Positions 17,071-26,169 are shown, counted from the stretch's first letter. The stretch is 64,000 nt of DNA from Heyndrickxia sp050281185 (GCF_050281185.1 NZ_JBNNWS010000011.1:118839-182838); one strand, 5' to 3'. Translations and numbers: made by a program. Notes: generated by a model not told the origin, from the letters alone.

Positions 17071-17975
17071 GTTGTAATCTCCTTTAGAATTGATTTCCTA
17101 CTTTTATCTAATTCTGAAAAAGGCAACACATATATGTAAAAATTATGACCCCATAATTCATATTCATTTATTTTCTTTCTGATGTGAGGTAGTCTTTTCC
17201 TGACCTCCAGATCTATAATGTTTTTAATTTTATCTCTAAACAGGGCATTGGGTAGCTTCATATCTTCATCCGTAATTTCAACTTCAAAACCTACCAATAT
17301 CCCAAATGCATCATCAACTTCAAAATCATTTTCTCTTTTGGGATATATAATATTTTTAATAAAGCTCTTTTCTTCTTCAGAAAAGGTTTCTTTTCCGAGA
17401 TTGTTACTTATTAAACTTCGTTCATACCTAATACCACTCTTATTATTACCTTTATCATTAATCTCATTTTTAAAGTTATATATAGATTGAAATGCTTGGG
17501 TTAACGCTGACGTTAAATCTTCGACAGTTTTTGACTCTCCAAATATTAATTGAAAATTTCCGTTTCCCAACTTTAAAAAATGTACACCATCCGAACCATT
17601 TACATAATGAGCTGTCGAAGTCTTCAATTCGAGTTTTGATAAAATTTTAGGTGCATTTAAATGTGTTTCCAAAAAACAATATAACAATAGTTCACCTAAT
17701 TCACCTGTATTGCGAATATGGTCAACAAACCTTTCTCTAGCTTGTTTAGATAAAGACATGTGTTTATTTTTATATTCTTCTTTAGCCTTCCTTGAAACGG
17801 AGAAATCAAGTAAAGGCTCAAGCAAATTCTGTTGTAATAAATTGTAATCAAACTGATTAGCATTGATTTTGAGCATAAAAAGATTCATCTTGTTCTTCCC
17901 ATAATCATCCGCATCCTCAGTCCATAAATAATCAAATGAATCTAAAAAATCAAAGTGTCGAATGCTAAGATCCAT
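17067..17975 (-). CDS. hamA: Hachiman defence nuclease HamA (DUF1837)
   Basis: About 302 residues. The central region has the DUF1837 signature: GELGELLLYCFLE, then STAHYVNGSDGVHFL and LIFGESKTVED, which supply the acidic residue, Asp and E-S-K of a PD-(D/E)xK-like nuclease core. HamA is the effector that degrades DNA when released by HamB. The ATG at 17975 is preferred over a GTG at 17981, because GAGGGG lies 5 nt upstream. Directly followed by hamB with a 4-nt overlap. Upstream (17976-18190) there is only AT-rich sequence that must hold the promoter; no clear boxes stand out. Confidence 0.88.
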   Translation of the reverse strand: MDLSIRHFDFLDSFDYLWTEDADDYGKNKMNLFMLKINANQFDYNLLQQNLLEPLLDFSVSRKAKEEYKNKHMSLSKQARERFVDHIRNTGELGELLLYCFLETHLNAPKILSKLELKTSTAHYVNGSDGVHFLKLGNGNFQLIFGESKTVEDLTSALTQAFQSIYNFKNEINDKGNNKSGIRYERSLISNNLGKETFSEEEKSFIKNIIYPKRENDFEVDDAFGILVGFEVEITDEDMKLPNALFRDKIKNIIDLEVRKRLPHIRKKINEYELWGHNFYIYVLPFSELDKSRKSILKEITT

Positions 17976-18216
17976 GTACACCCCTCGTTTTCCATGTAAA
18001 TTGTTAAGTTAACGTAATATATTCGACAAAAACCTGTATTTTCCTTCTATATATATCCCGTTTAAGTTTTCAGGATTACGTACTGTCATTGTAAAAAACC
18101 TTTTTATTACTTCTGTATAACTGTTGTCTGTCATCTACAACATAATATTCTTTGAAATATTCAAAGCAAATTACCTTCATCTTAAGAGGGAATTATTGAA
18201 ATGGTTAGGTTATAGG

Positions 18217-18780
18217 GGAGAAATTTACTGGTGTTCCAAGCGTGTATGAAATAGATATAGAATATTATGAGCTAACTCAACTTAAAAATAGCAAAAGCTA
18301 TGTGGGCAATCAATATAAAAAACGGAATTTATCCTATCGCAGCGGTGGTTTTAAAGGGGCAGTAAATGAGGAGAGAAATTAGGCAGAAGAAGCATTTGAA
18401 AAAGAAATCTATAACTTAGATGGAAAATCTGTTGGCTTTATTGGAAGATTTATAGTCACCACAGTTACGTGGGAATTAAATGAAAATGCATGATCATTTA
18501 CAGGTAAAGCTAGACTAAGAGGAATGGATCACATGCATTGATTATTGGGACGCAGATAGACTAGCTGAATATATTCAATCTCATCGGAAACTATACAGAA
18601 TTAATTAAAAATGTTTATGAGAAAAAGCTACCATTTCAGGAATTGTGTTAGATATGTTAACTACCATTACAAAACTGCAAGTATTTGAACAATATAATGC
18701 AGGAGTACCTTTTTCTGAATTTATATTAGAAATGGAAAGAACCAAAATTATCCGGACTCAGAATTAAGGAAATTAATCAT
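18217..18780 (+). pseudogene. Decayed protein gene, possibly a nuclease-related defence gene
   Basis: The plus frame reads TGVPSVYEIDIEYYELTQLK...GNQYKKRNLSYRSGG, then stops at TAG (after NEERN) and TGA (after NENA). After a frameshift it continues as IDYWDADRLAEYIQSH, a motif that resembles the end of the nuclease-like N-terminal region in several antiphage proteins (DUF4297 style). The frame then dissolves. Three stops and at least one frameshift make this a clear pseudogene. The family suggestion is tentative. Confidence 0.5.
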
Positions 18781-18974
18781 CAAAATGGAATATTCATAAG
18801 TTTGAGATAATTAATTTTACTCGAAGGATATGCCAGCAATCTTGTTACACTTTTAGAAACAATAATTAAGAGGTAAAGGATGCTGAGGAATCAAAGACAG
18901 TTGAAGAAGGGAAAAACAAACAATATTTTACTTATCTTTAAGTATGATAGAAAATTTTTTTTGTGAGTACCCCA

Positions 18975-19020
18975 ACATAAAATAATATTAAAACATGATA
19001 TATTATTTTATGTTTTTTTC
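18975..19020 (+). terminator. Rho-independent terminator
   Basis: A 14-bp perfect stem (arms 18975-18988 and 19000-19013) with T7 after it on the plus strand. It would end transcripts of the decayed plus-strand gene to its left. No gene lies between 19020 and 19148. Confidence 0.75.
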
Positions 19021-19147
19021 TGAAATTAATTTTTTTAGAATAAAATATATATAATAGTTAAAATACCTAAAAATACTAGATATAGATCAAACATGTGATA
19101 ACGCCAATCTTCACATCCTCATTTTATCCAGGTTTAACAAAATATAC

Positions 19148-19512
19148 CTAAATCCAAGTCATATCTAGAATAACACCTTTTCCTTTATTTTTTGATTCCT
19201 TTGCTTTCCCAAGTTCCCACAGTATGCCGCTGTATTACCAGCCATAGGAGGAAGCCAAAATATTGCAGCTATAACCAATCCTATATCTACTGCTGCATCT
19301 TATAATTGTTTAACCGCTGCTTTAGATTGTGCATTAAAATATGTAGCTCTAACTCCGAACCAAAAAGTTTCAGAAGTATAGCCCTTACTAGCAAAAGTTA
19401 TAAAATTAGATTTATTAGTAATAGTTAAATCATCATTAATAACCACTTGTCCATTCGCTACTTGCTTATTAATTTTATCCTTTATTGTGGAGAAATTGTG
19501 GACAAACCACAA
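19148..19512 (-). pseudogene. Broken small protein gene
   Basis: The minus frame from 19512 reads 70 codons (NKSNFITFASKGYTSETFWF...SKAAVKQL) to a TAA, continues in frame as DAAVDIGLVIAAIFWLPPMA...YCGNL, then shifts frame and ends GKGVILDMTWI. One nonsense and one frameshift mutation separate it from a ~120-residue protein with one hydrophobic segment. Family not recognised. The original may have been a small secreted or membrane-active protein. Confidence 0.5.
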
Positions 19513-19799
19513 TTATTAGTACTCAAATTAATGTTTAGTTAGACATTTAATACACAATTCAAGAATTCATACCAAAAATAAAAGTAACCCACTTTTTTAC
19601 TTACCAAGTGTGCTTGTAACGTTACGGTTACTTTTTGCAGATACAAGAGTTGTTTACATCCTCTGAATTTTTCCTATCTATGTACAGTGTCGTCATCCTG
19701 TTGAACAAATTCACATCACAGGAAAGACACTGAAATTTTACTAAGTGTCAGTATTATGATTCGATCACAAAAAATAAAGCATAAAATTTCCTAAAAAAA

Positions 19800-19845
19800 A
19801 ATAAAGCATAAAGTTTCCAAACGGAAATTTTATGCTTTACGTTAT
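19800..19845 (-). terminator. Terminator downstream of the 19.9-kb gene
   Basis: AAAGCATAAAATTTCC pairs with GGAAACTTTATGCTTT (loop GTTT, minus strand) and is followed by T8. The left arm motif ATAAAGCATAAA is repeated once more at 19775, a short direct duplication. Confidence 0.75.
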
Positions 19846-19917
19846 ATGACATTCATTGAAATCCACCGAATATGTATGGTGGAGACGGTGGGACAAGTAT
19901 TTTTTTACAATTTCGAA

Positions 19918-20670
19918 CTAAATAATTTTAATGTTGTTAATATCACTTAAATCTTCTCTTTCCATTGCAATAAGTTTTACAAGCTTATCAAAGACATGGG
20001 TTGTATACCCGCTTCCATCATTTTGACTAAAAGAGAAACCAGAGAATTCTCTATAGCAACCTGTTCTTGATAATCTGTGTATTAATCCAAAGATTTCATC
20101 TACTTCAATATTTAAATCCTTTGTGATTTTTGTAATAAAATCATTCCAATACTTATTAGAATTCATTTGCTTTATATATGCACGATCAGCACCTAAGATA
20201 TCTGAACAATACTTATTCTCAAACTTATAAAGCGTGTATAGAATATAAATTTCCCTATAAGTCAGATCTTCTAATATTTTCAAATAGTCTTCGTATTCAT
20301 TAATTATACTTAGATCATTTAAGATAACACCATTTATTAATAGCCTAGCAAAAAACCTTATTTTTGATTTTTGTCTTGTGTATATAGCGGCTTTATAAGT
20401 TGAAAAATAGGAATGTAAAAAATCTTCACTATCGATAATTTCTTCAGTTAAAATAAAATTACCAGAATTCAATTCATCAAAAAAATTTCTAGACCTTTCG
20501 ATGAGTATATTGTTGAAAGTAGTAGTAAGATAAGTATCCATTACTCCTCCGTAAGGAATTAGTTGGATTAAAGTTCTTATAATAGCTCGATTTTCGTAAT
20601 TTTCAATTATAGTTTCTTTAACATTATTTTTAATAAATTTATCTAAAATTGATAACTCATTTTTACTCAT
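19918..20670 (-). CDS. Uncharacterised 250-residue protein
   Basis: An intact ORF with GGAGAAGATATT before the ATG. The N-terminal third contains LIPYGGVMDTYLTTTFNNILIER, resembling the glycine-containing amphipathic segment seen in some defence and abortive-infection proteins. The rest is helical and charged, ending in a basic and acidic mix. No catalytic motif or signal peptide is seen. A terminator follows and no partner gene is adjacent. Its setting between a decayed defence island and integrase genes suggests an accessory or defence role, but I cannot name the family. Confidence 0.6.
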   Translation of the reverse strand: MSKNELSILDKFIKNNVKETIIENYENRAIIRTLIQLIPYGGVMDTYLTTTFNNILIERSRNFFDELNSGNFILTEEIIDSEDFLHSYFSTYKAAIYTRQKSKIRFFARLLINGVILNDLSIINEYEDYLKILEDLTYREIYILYTLYKFENKYCSDILGADRAYIKQMNSNKYWNDFITKITKDLNIEVDEIFGLIHRLSRTGCYREFSGFSFSQNDGSGYTTHVFDKLVKLIAMEREDLSDINNIKII

Positions 20671-20820
20671 AATATCTTCTCCATTCCTACTTATCTATCA
20701 TTATACGACAAAAGTAGTGGGAATAGTAGGAAATTTTGAGACTTTTTGACTAAAAACATTTTTAAATGTGGTTCATAATTCAGACTAATTCCTTCGTTTT
20801 ACATTTAAGGCTCCATTTAT

Positions 20821-20997
20821 TTATGCATCTCTCCCACGTTCTGCATCATCCCTACTGCTACTATGTCTACCACCACGATTATCCGTATCCCTAGAATTAT
20901 TTTTAGCGTTGGATTTTCTTTTGTTTACTACCACATTAGAGCTATTTAACTCTACAAGGATCGGGACAAGGTTGCTTTTACCTTTTATATACTTCAA
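20821..20997 (-). CDS. Small hydrophilic 58-residue protein
   Basis: TTG start at 20997, with AAGGAGG (20-class strength) 8 nt upstream. It begins MKYIKGKSNLVPILVELNSS, and the tail is rich in Arg, Asp, Asn and Ser (NRGGRHSSSRDDAERGRDA). The RBS is the main evidence for translation; codon use looks normal. The tail looks disordered and might bind nucleic acid. No family recognised. It could also be a truncated N-terminus of an element gene. Confidence 0.45.
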   Translation of the reverse strand: MKYIKGKSNLVPILVELNSSNVVVNKRKSNAKNNSRDTDNRGGRHSSSRDDAERGRDA

Positions 20998-21049
20998 GGT
21001 CTTTCCTCCTTCTTAATACGGACTAATGATCTACTCTTCAGCAATTTCA

Positions 21050-21305
21050 TATCAATCAGTTACATTTACCATTAGAACAAACTTATCCTCATTTACTTCA
21101 TATATATTGTATTTTGCAAATCATCAAATTTCCCACGAAGATCTTCACTATATCCCTATTTGTTAACCCAACTGAAAAAAGGTGTGGATTTATCATAGAC
21201 CCATTTTCACATTTAGCTATAAACTGTACTTTTCGAAGTTTCTTAATACATTTCCATATATCCCCTCTACCCATGTTAAGTATATTAGGGATTTCTTTTG
21301 TTTAA
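21050..21305 (-). pseudogene. Possible decayed replication/winged-helix gene
   Basis: One minus frame reads EIPNILNMGRGDIWKCIKKL, then FIAKCENGSMINPHLFSVGL, which resembles the winged helix and MINP(H/Y)LF motif of RepL-like plasmid replication or replication-associated proteins. The frame breaks after IQYI. Upstream and downstream parts are lost. Weakly supported. Confidence 0.3.
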
Positions 21306-21459
21306 GATAAGCGAAATTATTTTTGTGTTTCATGTTGCTGGATTCTTACTGATAATATTGCTTTATAAGCCAATGTTTTTTTAAATCCCTCCCTACTATT
21401 TGAAATCAGGATATTAATGGATTACAATAAAATCAACGAAATAAATATTTTGATTGCGA

Positions 21460-21505
21460 AGCACGCAAGAATCTCACTATGAGATTTTTGCGTGCTTTTT
21501 TATTT
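21460..21505 (+). terminator. Strong terminator-like hairpin
   Basis: AGCACGCAAgAATCTCA (21460-21476) pairs with TGAGATTTTTGCGTGCT, followed by T-rich sequence on the plus strand. Only non-coding sequence lies between it and the integrase start at 21669. Confidence 0.7.
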
Positions 21506-21668
21506 TTTATAAAACCGCATTTAGACACAAAACACACAAACCATTATAAAATAGATTACTTCCCTGCAAAGCAAAAATACAAAACTTGTAGCTTTTAATG
21601 TGAATTATGTGATTTGTGTGAGTATGTTTTTTAAGACAATAGAAAGAATGTAGATGAGGTGATAGTTA

Positions 21669-23162
21669 ATGGGCAAATTATTAAATTTTGATTATCTCAA
21701 TTTAAACCAGCAAAATATTATTTCGGAATATTTAGAGTTTCGAAAAAAAGGAGGTGTAGTCTCTTTTAACGGATTCAAGGCTAAAAAATACATCTCAAAT
21801 ATTGATGTACAGTTGCATTTATTAAAAGGACAGATTGGAAGTATGTTTTTTAGAATTATTTGTGGCAGGTGCTCTATTGATAGTTCCAAAAGTCATTATG
21901 AGGAATTAACAGAAGATGAAAAGAAAAGGTTTAATCCAGATGTTTTCAGTCACCAAGACATCAAGGAAGAAGATTACTTTTATCTCGATAATAAAAGATC
22001 CCCTTCAACTCTTCATTCTATATATAAAGAAGTTAAACCATTTTTCTACTGGATATTAAGTAAACTTGATAAAGAGGCAGATATTGATAAAGAGAAGTTC
22101 GAAAAGTTTAGAACTGTTCAAAAGAATACTATAAGTTTCTTGGATCAGTTCCCCACGAACGAAAGTGAATACCCAATTCATGTTGAAATTAAACATAAGG
22201 TTAAATCCTTTCTAACAAGAGAGCAAATGATCATTGTTAGGGATTTATTGCTAAACCATATTAGATCTCATAACCCACTTCGAGATTCATGTGCATGGCA
22301 GTTATCCTGTTCAACCGGAATTCGACCAGAAGAGTTAGTGAATCTTCGTATTGAGTATTTTCACATCGATGAACAAGGTTTTATAAAAATTAATGAAAAA
22401 GGATGGGGCATTTTAAACCTTCCTGCATCAGCAAGTAAACAAGGAAGAAGTCCATCCCATCCTCTTTACAAAACGCTTGTATCAAATGATACTGTCGCAA
22501 TACTAAATCGTTATTTAAAGAATCTATATAGTAAACAAGAGAAAAGTGTGCCTCGTGGAAAAGGATATCTTTTCCGTCCAGATATTAATGAGATTCATTT
22601 ACCTTACAAAACTAATTTTATGAAGCCTATCATAAGGAAGATAAAAACGAAATTACATTTCCTTGATCTAGATCAACGCAAAGACTTTGAATTAAAAGCC
22701 GCGAGAAGAAGTATGAATAATTTAATTATGGGACCAAGAGTAAAACTAAATAAAAGCGAGCTCGATAAAGATATTCTAGAAATTGCCGCAAACTATCAAA
22801 TGCGACATAAGCCCAGACTATCTATTAGTAAAAAGCATTATACAGAAATGATATCGGAAGACGAATTTTACGAGGTATTAGAACACACAATTGGTTTTCC
22901 TTGGTCTACAAAAAGTCTTAATAATTGGGAAATACAATATGGTTATAAGAATGAGGATGAAAACACTATTTCTAAACCTCATCTAGTGAATTCAGCAATT
23001 GAAAAAGATATTGAAATCTCCGAAAACACACTAAATAAAATAGTTTTAGAGCTAAATAGCCAATTGGAAAAACTTACTTCCCGACCAAAATCAATGACTG
23101 TTAAAGAATGGACAGTTGAAAGAAATCGCTTAAAGAAAGAAATTCAAAAATACAATGCTTAA
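21669..23162 (+). CDS. Large tyrosine recombinase/integrase
   Basis: 497 residues. The catalytic half contains the first Arg in CSTGIRPEELVNL (about residue 212) and, near 375-400, YQMRHKPRLSISKKHYTEM, with a His/Arg cluster and a Tyr nucleophile candidate. A segment KAARRSMNNLIMGPR precedes it. The N-terminal ~150 residues would hold the DNA-arm and core-binding domains. The length and the C-terminal coiled tail (LNSQLEKLTSRPK...) resemble integrases of integrative elements that sit in operons with small helper genes. An HTH gene follows with overlapping or abutting ends. RBS: GAGGTGATAGTT. Confidence 0.75.
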   Translation: MGKLLNFDYLNLNQQNIISEYLEFRKKGGVVSFNGFKAKKYISNIDVQLHLLKGQIGSMFFRIICGRCSIDSSKSHYEELTEDEKKRFNPDVFSHQDIKEEDYFYLDNKRSPSTLHSIYKEVKPFFYWILSKLDKEADIDKEKFEKFRTVQKNTISFLDQFPTNESEYPIHVEIKHKVKSFLTREQMIIVRDLLLNHIRSHNPLRDSCAWQLSCSTGIRPEELVNLRIEYFHIDEQGFIKINEKGWGILNLPASASKQGRSPSHPLYKTLVSNDTVAILNRYLKNLYSKQEKSVPRGKGYLFRPDINEIHLPYKTNFMKPIIRKIKTKLHFLDLDQRKDFELKAARRSMNNLIMGPRVKLNKSELDKDILEIAANYQMRHKPRLSISKKHYTEMISEDEFYEVLEHTIGFPWSTKSLNNWEIQYGYKNEDENTISKPHLVNSAIEKDIEISENTLNKIVLELNSQLEKLTSRPKSMTVKEWTVERNRLKKEIQKYNA

Positions 23163-23184
23163 AGTAAAATATTGGGGGACTACT

Positions 23185-23481
23185 ATGGGGAATAACTACA
23201 GTGATTTATTACATTATTCAACTTGGAAGGAATTTGAAAATAATGTTGGTGAGTTTCCGGGGCAAATACCTAGAATTTTTGAAATGATAGATGATGATAT
23301 GATACTTAAAACAAAAGATATCAGCGAACTTCTTGTAATTAGTGAAGAAACTGTAAGAAGATGGTGTCGGCAACATAAATTAAGAATTATCTCCCCAGTC
23401 GGTTCATATAAAGTGCTAGGTGAAGATTTAAAAGACTTTATTTATCAATGGTATAGGAACGACTTTCTAAAAAAAGACTAG
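23185..23481 (+). CDS. Excisionase-like HTH protein
   Basis: 98 residues. The core ISELLVISEETVRRWCRQHK is a MerR/excisionase-type winged helix-turn-helix, followed by a wing (SYKVLGEDLKDFI). The ATG at 23185 is chosen for GGGGGA 5 nt upstream; a reading from 23155 has no RBS. It lies 22 nt after the integrase stop, so the two are probably co-transcribed and it may direct excision. A paralogue lies convergently at 23910-24146. Confidence 0.75.
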   Translation: MGNNYSDLLHYSTWKEFENNVGEFPGQIPRIFEMIDDDMILKTKDISELLVISEETVRRWCRQHKLRIISPVGSYKVLGEDLKDFIYQWYRNDFLKKD

Positions 23482-23494
23482 CCAATTGTACTGA

Positions 23495-23533
23495 ACCCCA
23501 AAAGTTAAAGATTTTTGGTCTAACTTTTGGGGT
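23495..23533. repeat. Perfect 13-bp inverted repeat resembling IS3-type ends
   Basis: ACCCCAAAAGTTA and TAACTTTTGGGGT with a 13-nt loop, flanked by TGA and GCA. The arms look like IS3/IS150-group terminal repeats, as at the right edge of this window. There is no T-run. It lies between two convergent units and could serve as a bidirectional terminator or be a minimal IS scar. Confidence 0.55.
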
Positions 23534-23548
23534 GCGCATCAAATAATT

Positions 23549-23908
23549 TTATTGGTTAGTCTTTTTATAGTATTGAATAATTCTATCTACTTTTTTTACT
23601 AGGTTTAATATTTTATCATCTTTTGAACTTTTATATAGATTATTTAATTGGTGTAGAATCTCTTTCCTTTCACGGATTGGATTATAAATTTTAGCTTCTA
23701 TTGATTTTTCCTCAATGCATTTTATCAATGTAAGTAAATTTCCTTTTGTAATACAGTACAAACAATCCCATTCTGACGTAATTAGACACATGTCTACCGG
23801 ACAATTACAAATTGGACAAGGAAAAGTTACTATACTAATAAAGGGTTGATAAAAATAATCAATTTTCTCCTTTTTAAAGAATGATAATATTGCATATTCT
23901 TTGCCCAT
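23549..23908 (-). CDS. Small zinc-ribbon-like protein
   Basis: 119 residues with FPCPICNCPVDMC, then WDCLYC, giving two Cys pairs suited to bind zinc. The rest is basic and helical (SSKDDKILNLVKKVDRIIQYY). Found in a row with an HTH gene (1 nt apart) that is paralogous to the integrase partner. Probably a helper protein of the integrated element; no reaction can be assigned. Only a weak RBS is visible before the ATG, so translation may be coupled to the upstream HTH gene. Confidence 0.6.
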   Translation of the reverse strand: MGKEYAILSFFKKEKIDYFYQPFISIVTFPCPICNCPVDMCLITSEWDCLYCITKGNLLTLIKCIEEKSIEAKIYNPIRERKEILHQLNNLYKSSKDDKILNLVKKVDRIIQYYKKTNQ

Positions 23909-23909
23909 T

Positions 23910-24146
23910 CTATTCTCTAGACCAATGAGGCTCTACTTTTGCCTTCATCATAAATTCTTTAAAATCCTCTCCCACAATTATGTATTTTCCTCCAAAACTA
24001 TAAGAAGGTAACTTTCCATTTCGACACCATCTTCTGACACTCTCGACATGCATATTTATCAATTCTGAAATTTCCTCCGGATGTAAAATTGTCTCATCAG
24101 GTAAATCGAATATTCCGTGTAATTTAGTTTCAATATTTTTTTCCAT
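23910..24146 (-). CDS. Excisionase-like HTH protein (paralogue)
   Basis: 78 residues from the ATG at 24146, supported by GGAGGTG 10 nt upstream. ISELINMHVESVRRWCRNGK and YIIVGEDFKEFM match the plus-strand HTH gene at 23185 almost position by position (ISELLVISEETVRRWCRQHK, YKVLGEDLKDFI). Likely a DNA-binding excisionase or regulator of a second copy of the same kind of element. It is coupled to the zinc-ribbon gene downstream. Confidence 0.7.
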   Translation of the reverse strand: MEKNIETKLHGIFDLPDETILHPEEISELINMHVESVRRWCRNGKLPSYSFGGKYIIVGEDFKEFMMKAKVEPHWSRE

Positions 24147-24344
24147 AAATATATAACACCTCCATAAACATATTAAACACAAAACAATACAAATATACAT
24201 GTAATTAAAAATCCTAAATTAATATCACAGTCCACCCCTTTCTTATATTCCAAAAACCATTCTAGCTTCGAAACAAATTGCAGAATATATTGTCCTTTAT
24301 TGGATATTTTGTATTAATTATAGGAATATTAGAGGGCATACTAT

Positions 24345-24740
24345 TGAATAAAGATAAAAAGATTCATTTACAGAACGCTTCTGAAGTAATGCATGTTTTA
24401 TCAAAAAATCAAATATCGTAGATAATTAACAGTTCTGGACTAAAGAATATTACCTAGTAGAAATTCATATGAAGCAATTACGATTACTAGTTAGTTATAT
24501 TCAAAGTAAAGATACAACAATAGATATCTATCCTTTTTGTAATAATAAGTGTTCTGGTTGTTGCAAGCATATACAAGTCAAGATGTTAAATGTCCGTTTT
24601 TATTAGATAATTCCAGCACGATATATGAAGCAAGGCCAACCTCATGCAGAACTTATTTTTCATACGTAACCCTAAGGATTGAAACTTATCCCAAATGCAC
24701 TTTAGATTTATCGGATGCCAAATCAAAACCCGCTATCTGT
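24345..24740 (+). pseudogene. Broken YkgJ-family metal-cluster protein
   Basis: The plus strand carries CNNKCSGCCKHIQVK in one frame, and CPFLLDNSSTIYEARPTSCR in another. Together they give the CxxxCxxCC...CPfL...C-x-iYe-RP-x-CR pattern of YkgJ-type Fe/Zn cluster proteins. Several stops and frameshifts separate the pieces. A hairpin (AACCCGCT/AGCGGGTT, 24727-24757) follows as a probable terminator. Confidence 0.6.
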
Positions 24741-24764
24741 TTTATCAGAAGCGGGTTACTCATA

Positions 24765-25220
24765 TTAGTGATAAGGGTTCGGTCTTTTCTTAATATTCAG
24801 CTTTGTTAACTGTTTTTGTAAATTTTCAATTGAATTACGTTCTTGTTCCACCATTTTCTCTTTTTCCTTTTTGTCTTCCAATTCCTTTTTTCTGGCCCTA
24901 TTCTTTACTTCCTGTTCATAAATGTCTTGTATCATTTTAACTGAAAAGTCATATGAATCCCCAGGATAATGATCTCTTGAAGATGAATAATTTTCGCTTT
25001 TAGGAGCAGTAAGTGTTACATATAAATGGTCACCATACAGGATTTCGAGTTTGTATTTTTCTTTTAGTTTCGTAACACTTTCCTTACTGCCATCCTCAGC
25101 TAATGCTAACACCTCTAATACATCGTCCCAATACAAGTTTAAATCAGCTGGCGAGTCGTAATAATCCACACTTATTGTGATAATTTCCCTTTCTTTTGAA
25201 CTAAACAACCAATTTAGCAT
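24765..25220 (-). CDS. Uncharacterised 151-residue protein with C-terminal coiled coil
   Basis: The N-terminus begins LNWLFSSKEREIITISVDYYDSP; the middle is mixed alpha/beta. The last 45 residues are a highly charged helix (KNRARKKELEDKKEKEKMVEQ) likely to form a coiled coil. No signal peptide. The start is at a normal ATG but only a weak RBS is visible (GGGGGATTAAGAT). It stands between a broken gene and the second recombinase, so it is probably element cargo. Confidence 0.5.
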   Translation of the reverse strand: MLNWLFSSKEREIITISVDYYDSPADLNLYWDDVLEVLALAEDGSKESVTKLKEKYKLEILYGDHLYVTLTAPKSENYSSSRDHYPGDSYDFSVKMIQDIYEQEVKNRARKKELEDKKEKEKMVEQERNSIENLQKQLTKLNIKKRPNPYH

Positions 25221-25443
25221 ATCTTAATCCCCCGTCTAAAATCTTTAAATTAATCCTATTCTCAGTACTGGTAATTAAGACCATCCAACCTTGTTTCTTT
25301 TCTACAAAAACAGATAAACCACCCTCAAAGAGTGGTACTATCAACTATGTATCACATTTTATAAGTTTTGAAATATCTGTAAATTTTACTGAATAAATGA
25401 AAAAGAAAGGAGACTAGCTTGTGTGGCCTCCATTGTGAATTTT

Positions 25444-26013
25444 TCAATTGAAAACACTGAAATTTTTTAGAACATTATTTGTCTCTTCTTCGGTAATTCC
25501 TATATAGCGTAGCGTTATCGATGGATGAGAGTGATTTAGGATTCCCTGAAGCATTGCAATATCCTTTGTAGCCTTATAAAACCAATACCCAAACGTTTTA
25601 CGTAAAGTATGATTACCGACGCTTTCCACCCCAGCAAAGTCAGCTGCATTATTTAATTGACGGTATGCCTGGGTAGGAGTGATTGCTTTGCTTCCTTTTC
25701 TTGAAGGGAAAAGCCATTCACTTTCTAATTCTGAAGCATACTTAAAGACTTCTGCAAAACAATTTCCAATATATATTTCCCTAATCTTTTGGGTTTTCCC
25801 CTCCTTCACTTTTAACATCTTTTGTTTCCTACATTTCAGTTCTACGATTTGTTTTCTTTTTAATTTAAGTAAGTCACCTACTCGTAACCCAGTTTCACAA
25901 CCTAATACAAAAAGAATGTAATCCCGTTCTGAGCAATGTCTTCGTAATGCCCATCGCATGTCCTCCAGCTGTTGCTTATCTCTAATTGGCTGTACATCTT
26001 TCAATTGATTCAT
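25444..26013 (-). CDS. Short tyrosine recombinase (catalytic domain only)
   Basis: 189 residues. CETGLRVGDLLKLKRKQI carries the first catalytic Arg, NHTLRKTFGYW the His-x-x-Arg motif, ILNHSHPSITLRYIGI the second His region and the Tyr nucleophile. All catalytic residues are present, but the N-terminal core-binding domain is minimal, as in known short Bacillus site-specific recombinases. The start has GAGGATAAAAA upstream. Inverted repeats just upstream (26068-26169) could be its binding sites. Confidence 0.85.
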   Translation of the reverse strand: MNQLKDVQPIRDKQQLEDMRWALRRHCSERDYILFVLGCETGLRVGDLLKLKRKQIVELKCRKQKMLKVKEGKTQKIREIYIGNCFAEVFKYASELESEWLFPSRKGSKAITPTQAYRQLNNAADFAGVESVGNHTLRKTFGYWFYKATKDIAMLQGILNHSHPSITLRYIGITEEETNNVLKNFSVFN

Positions 26014-26067
26014 TTTTTATCCTCTTTTCTCTACAAGTAATGACAACGCTATTAAATCAATATTTTG

Positions 26068-26169
26068 AATGTACGATTTTTTGTTATATTTTCATTATAA
26101 TCCAAAAAATGGACAAACGCAATATTAACAGTGCCATGAATGTATGATTTTAAACAAATTCATACATTC
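26068..26169. repeat. Three copies of GAATGTAyGA in the recombinase upstream region
   Basis: GAATGTACGA at 26068 and an inverted pair GAATGTATGA (26138-26147) and TCATACATTC (26160-26169), 12 nt apart. The pair has the form of a recombinase core site or a repressor operator. The rest of 26014-26454 has no gene. Confidence 0.55.

Noticed and set aside
23495..23533. A complete IS or MITE
   Set aside because: Only the paired ends are present with 13 nt between them and no transposase, so it is listed as an inverted repeat.
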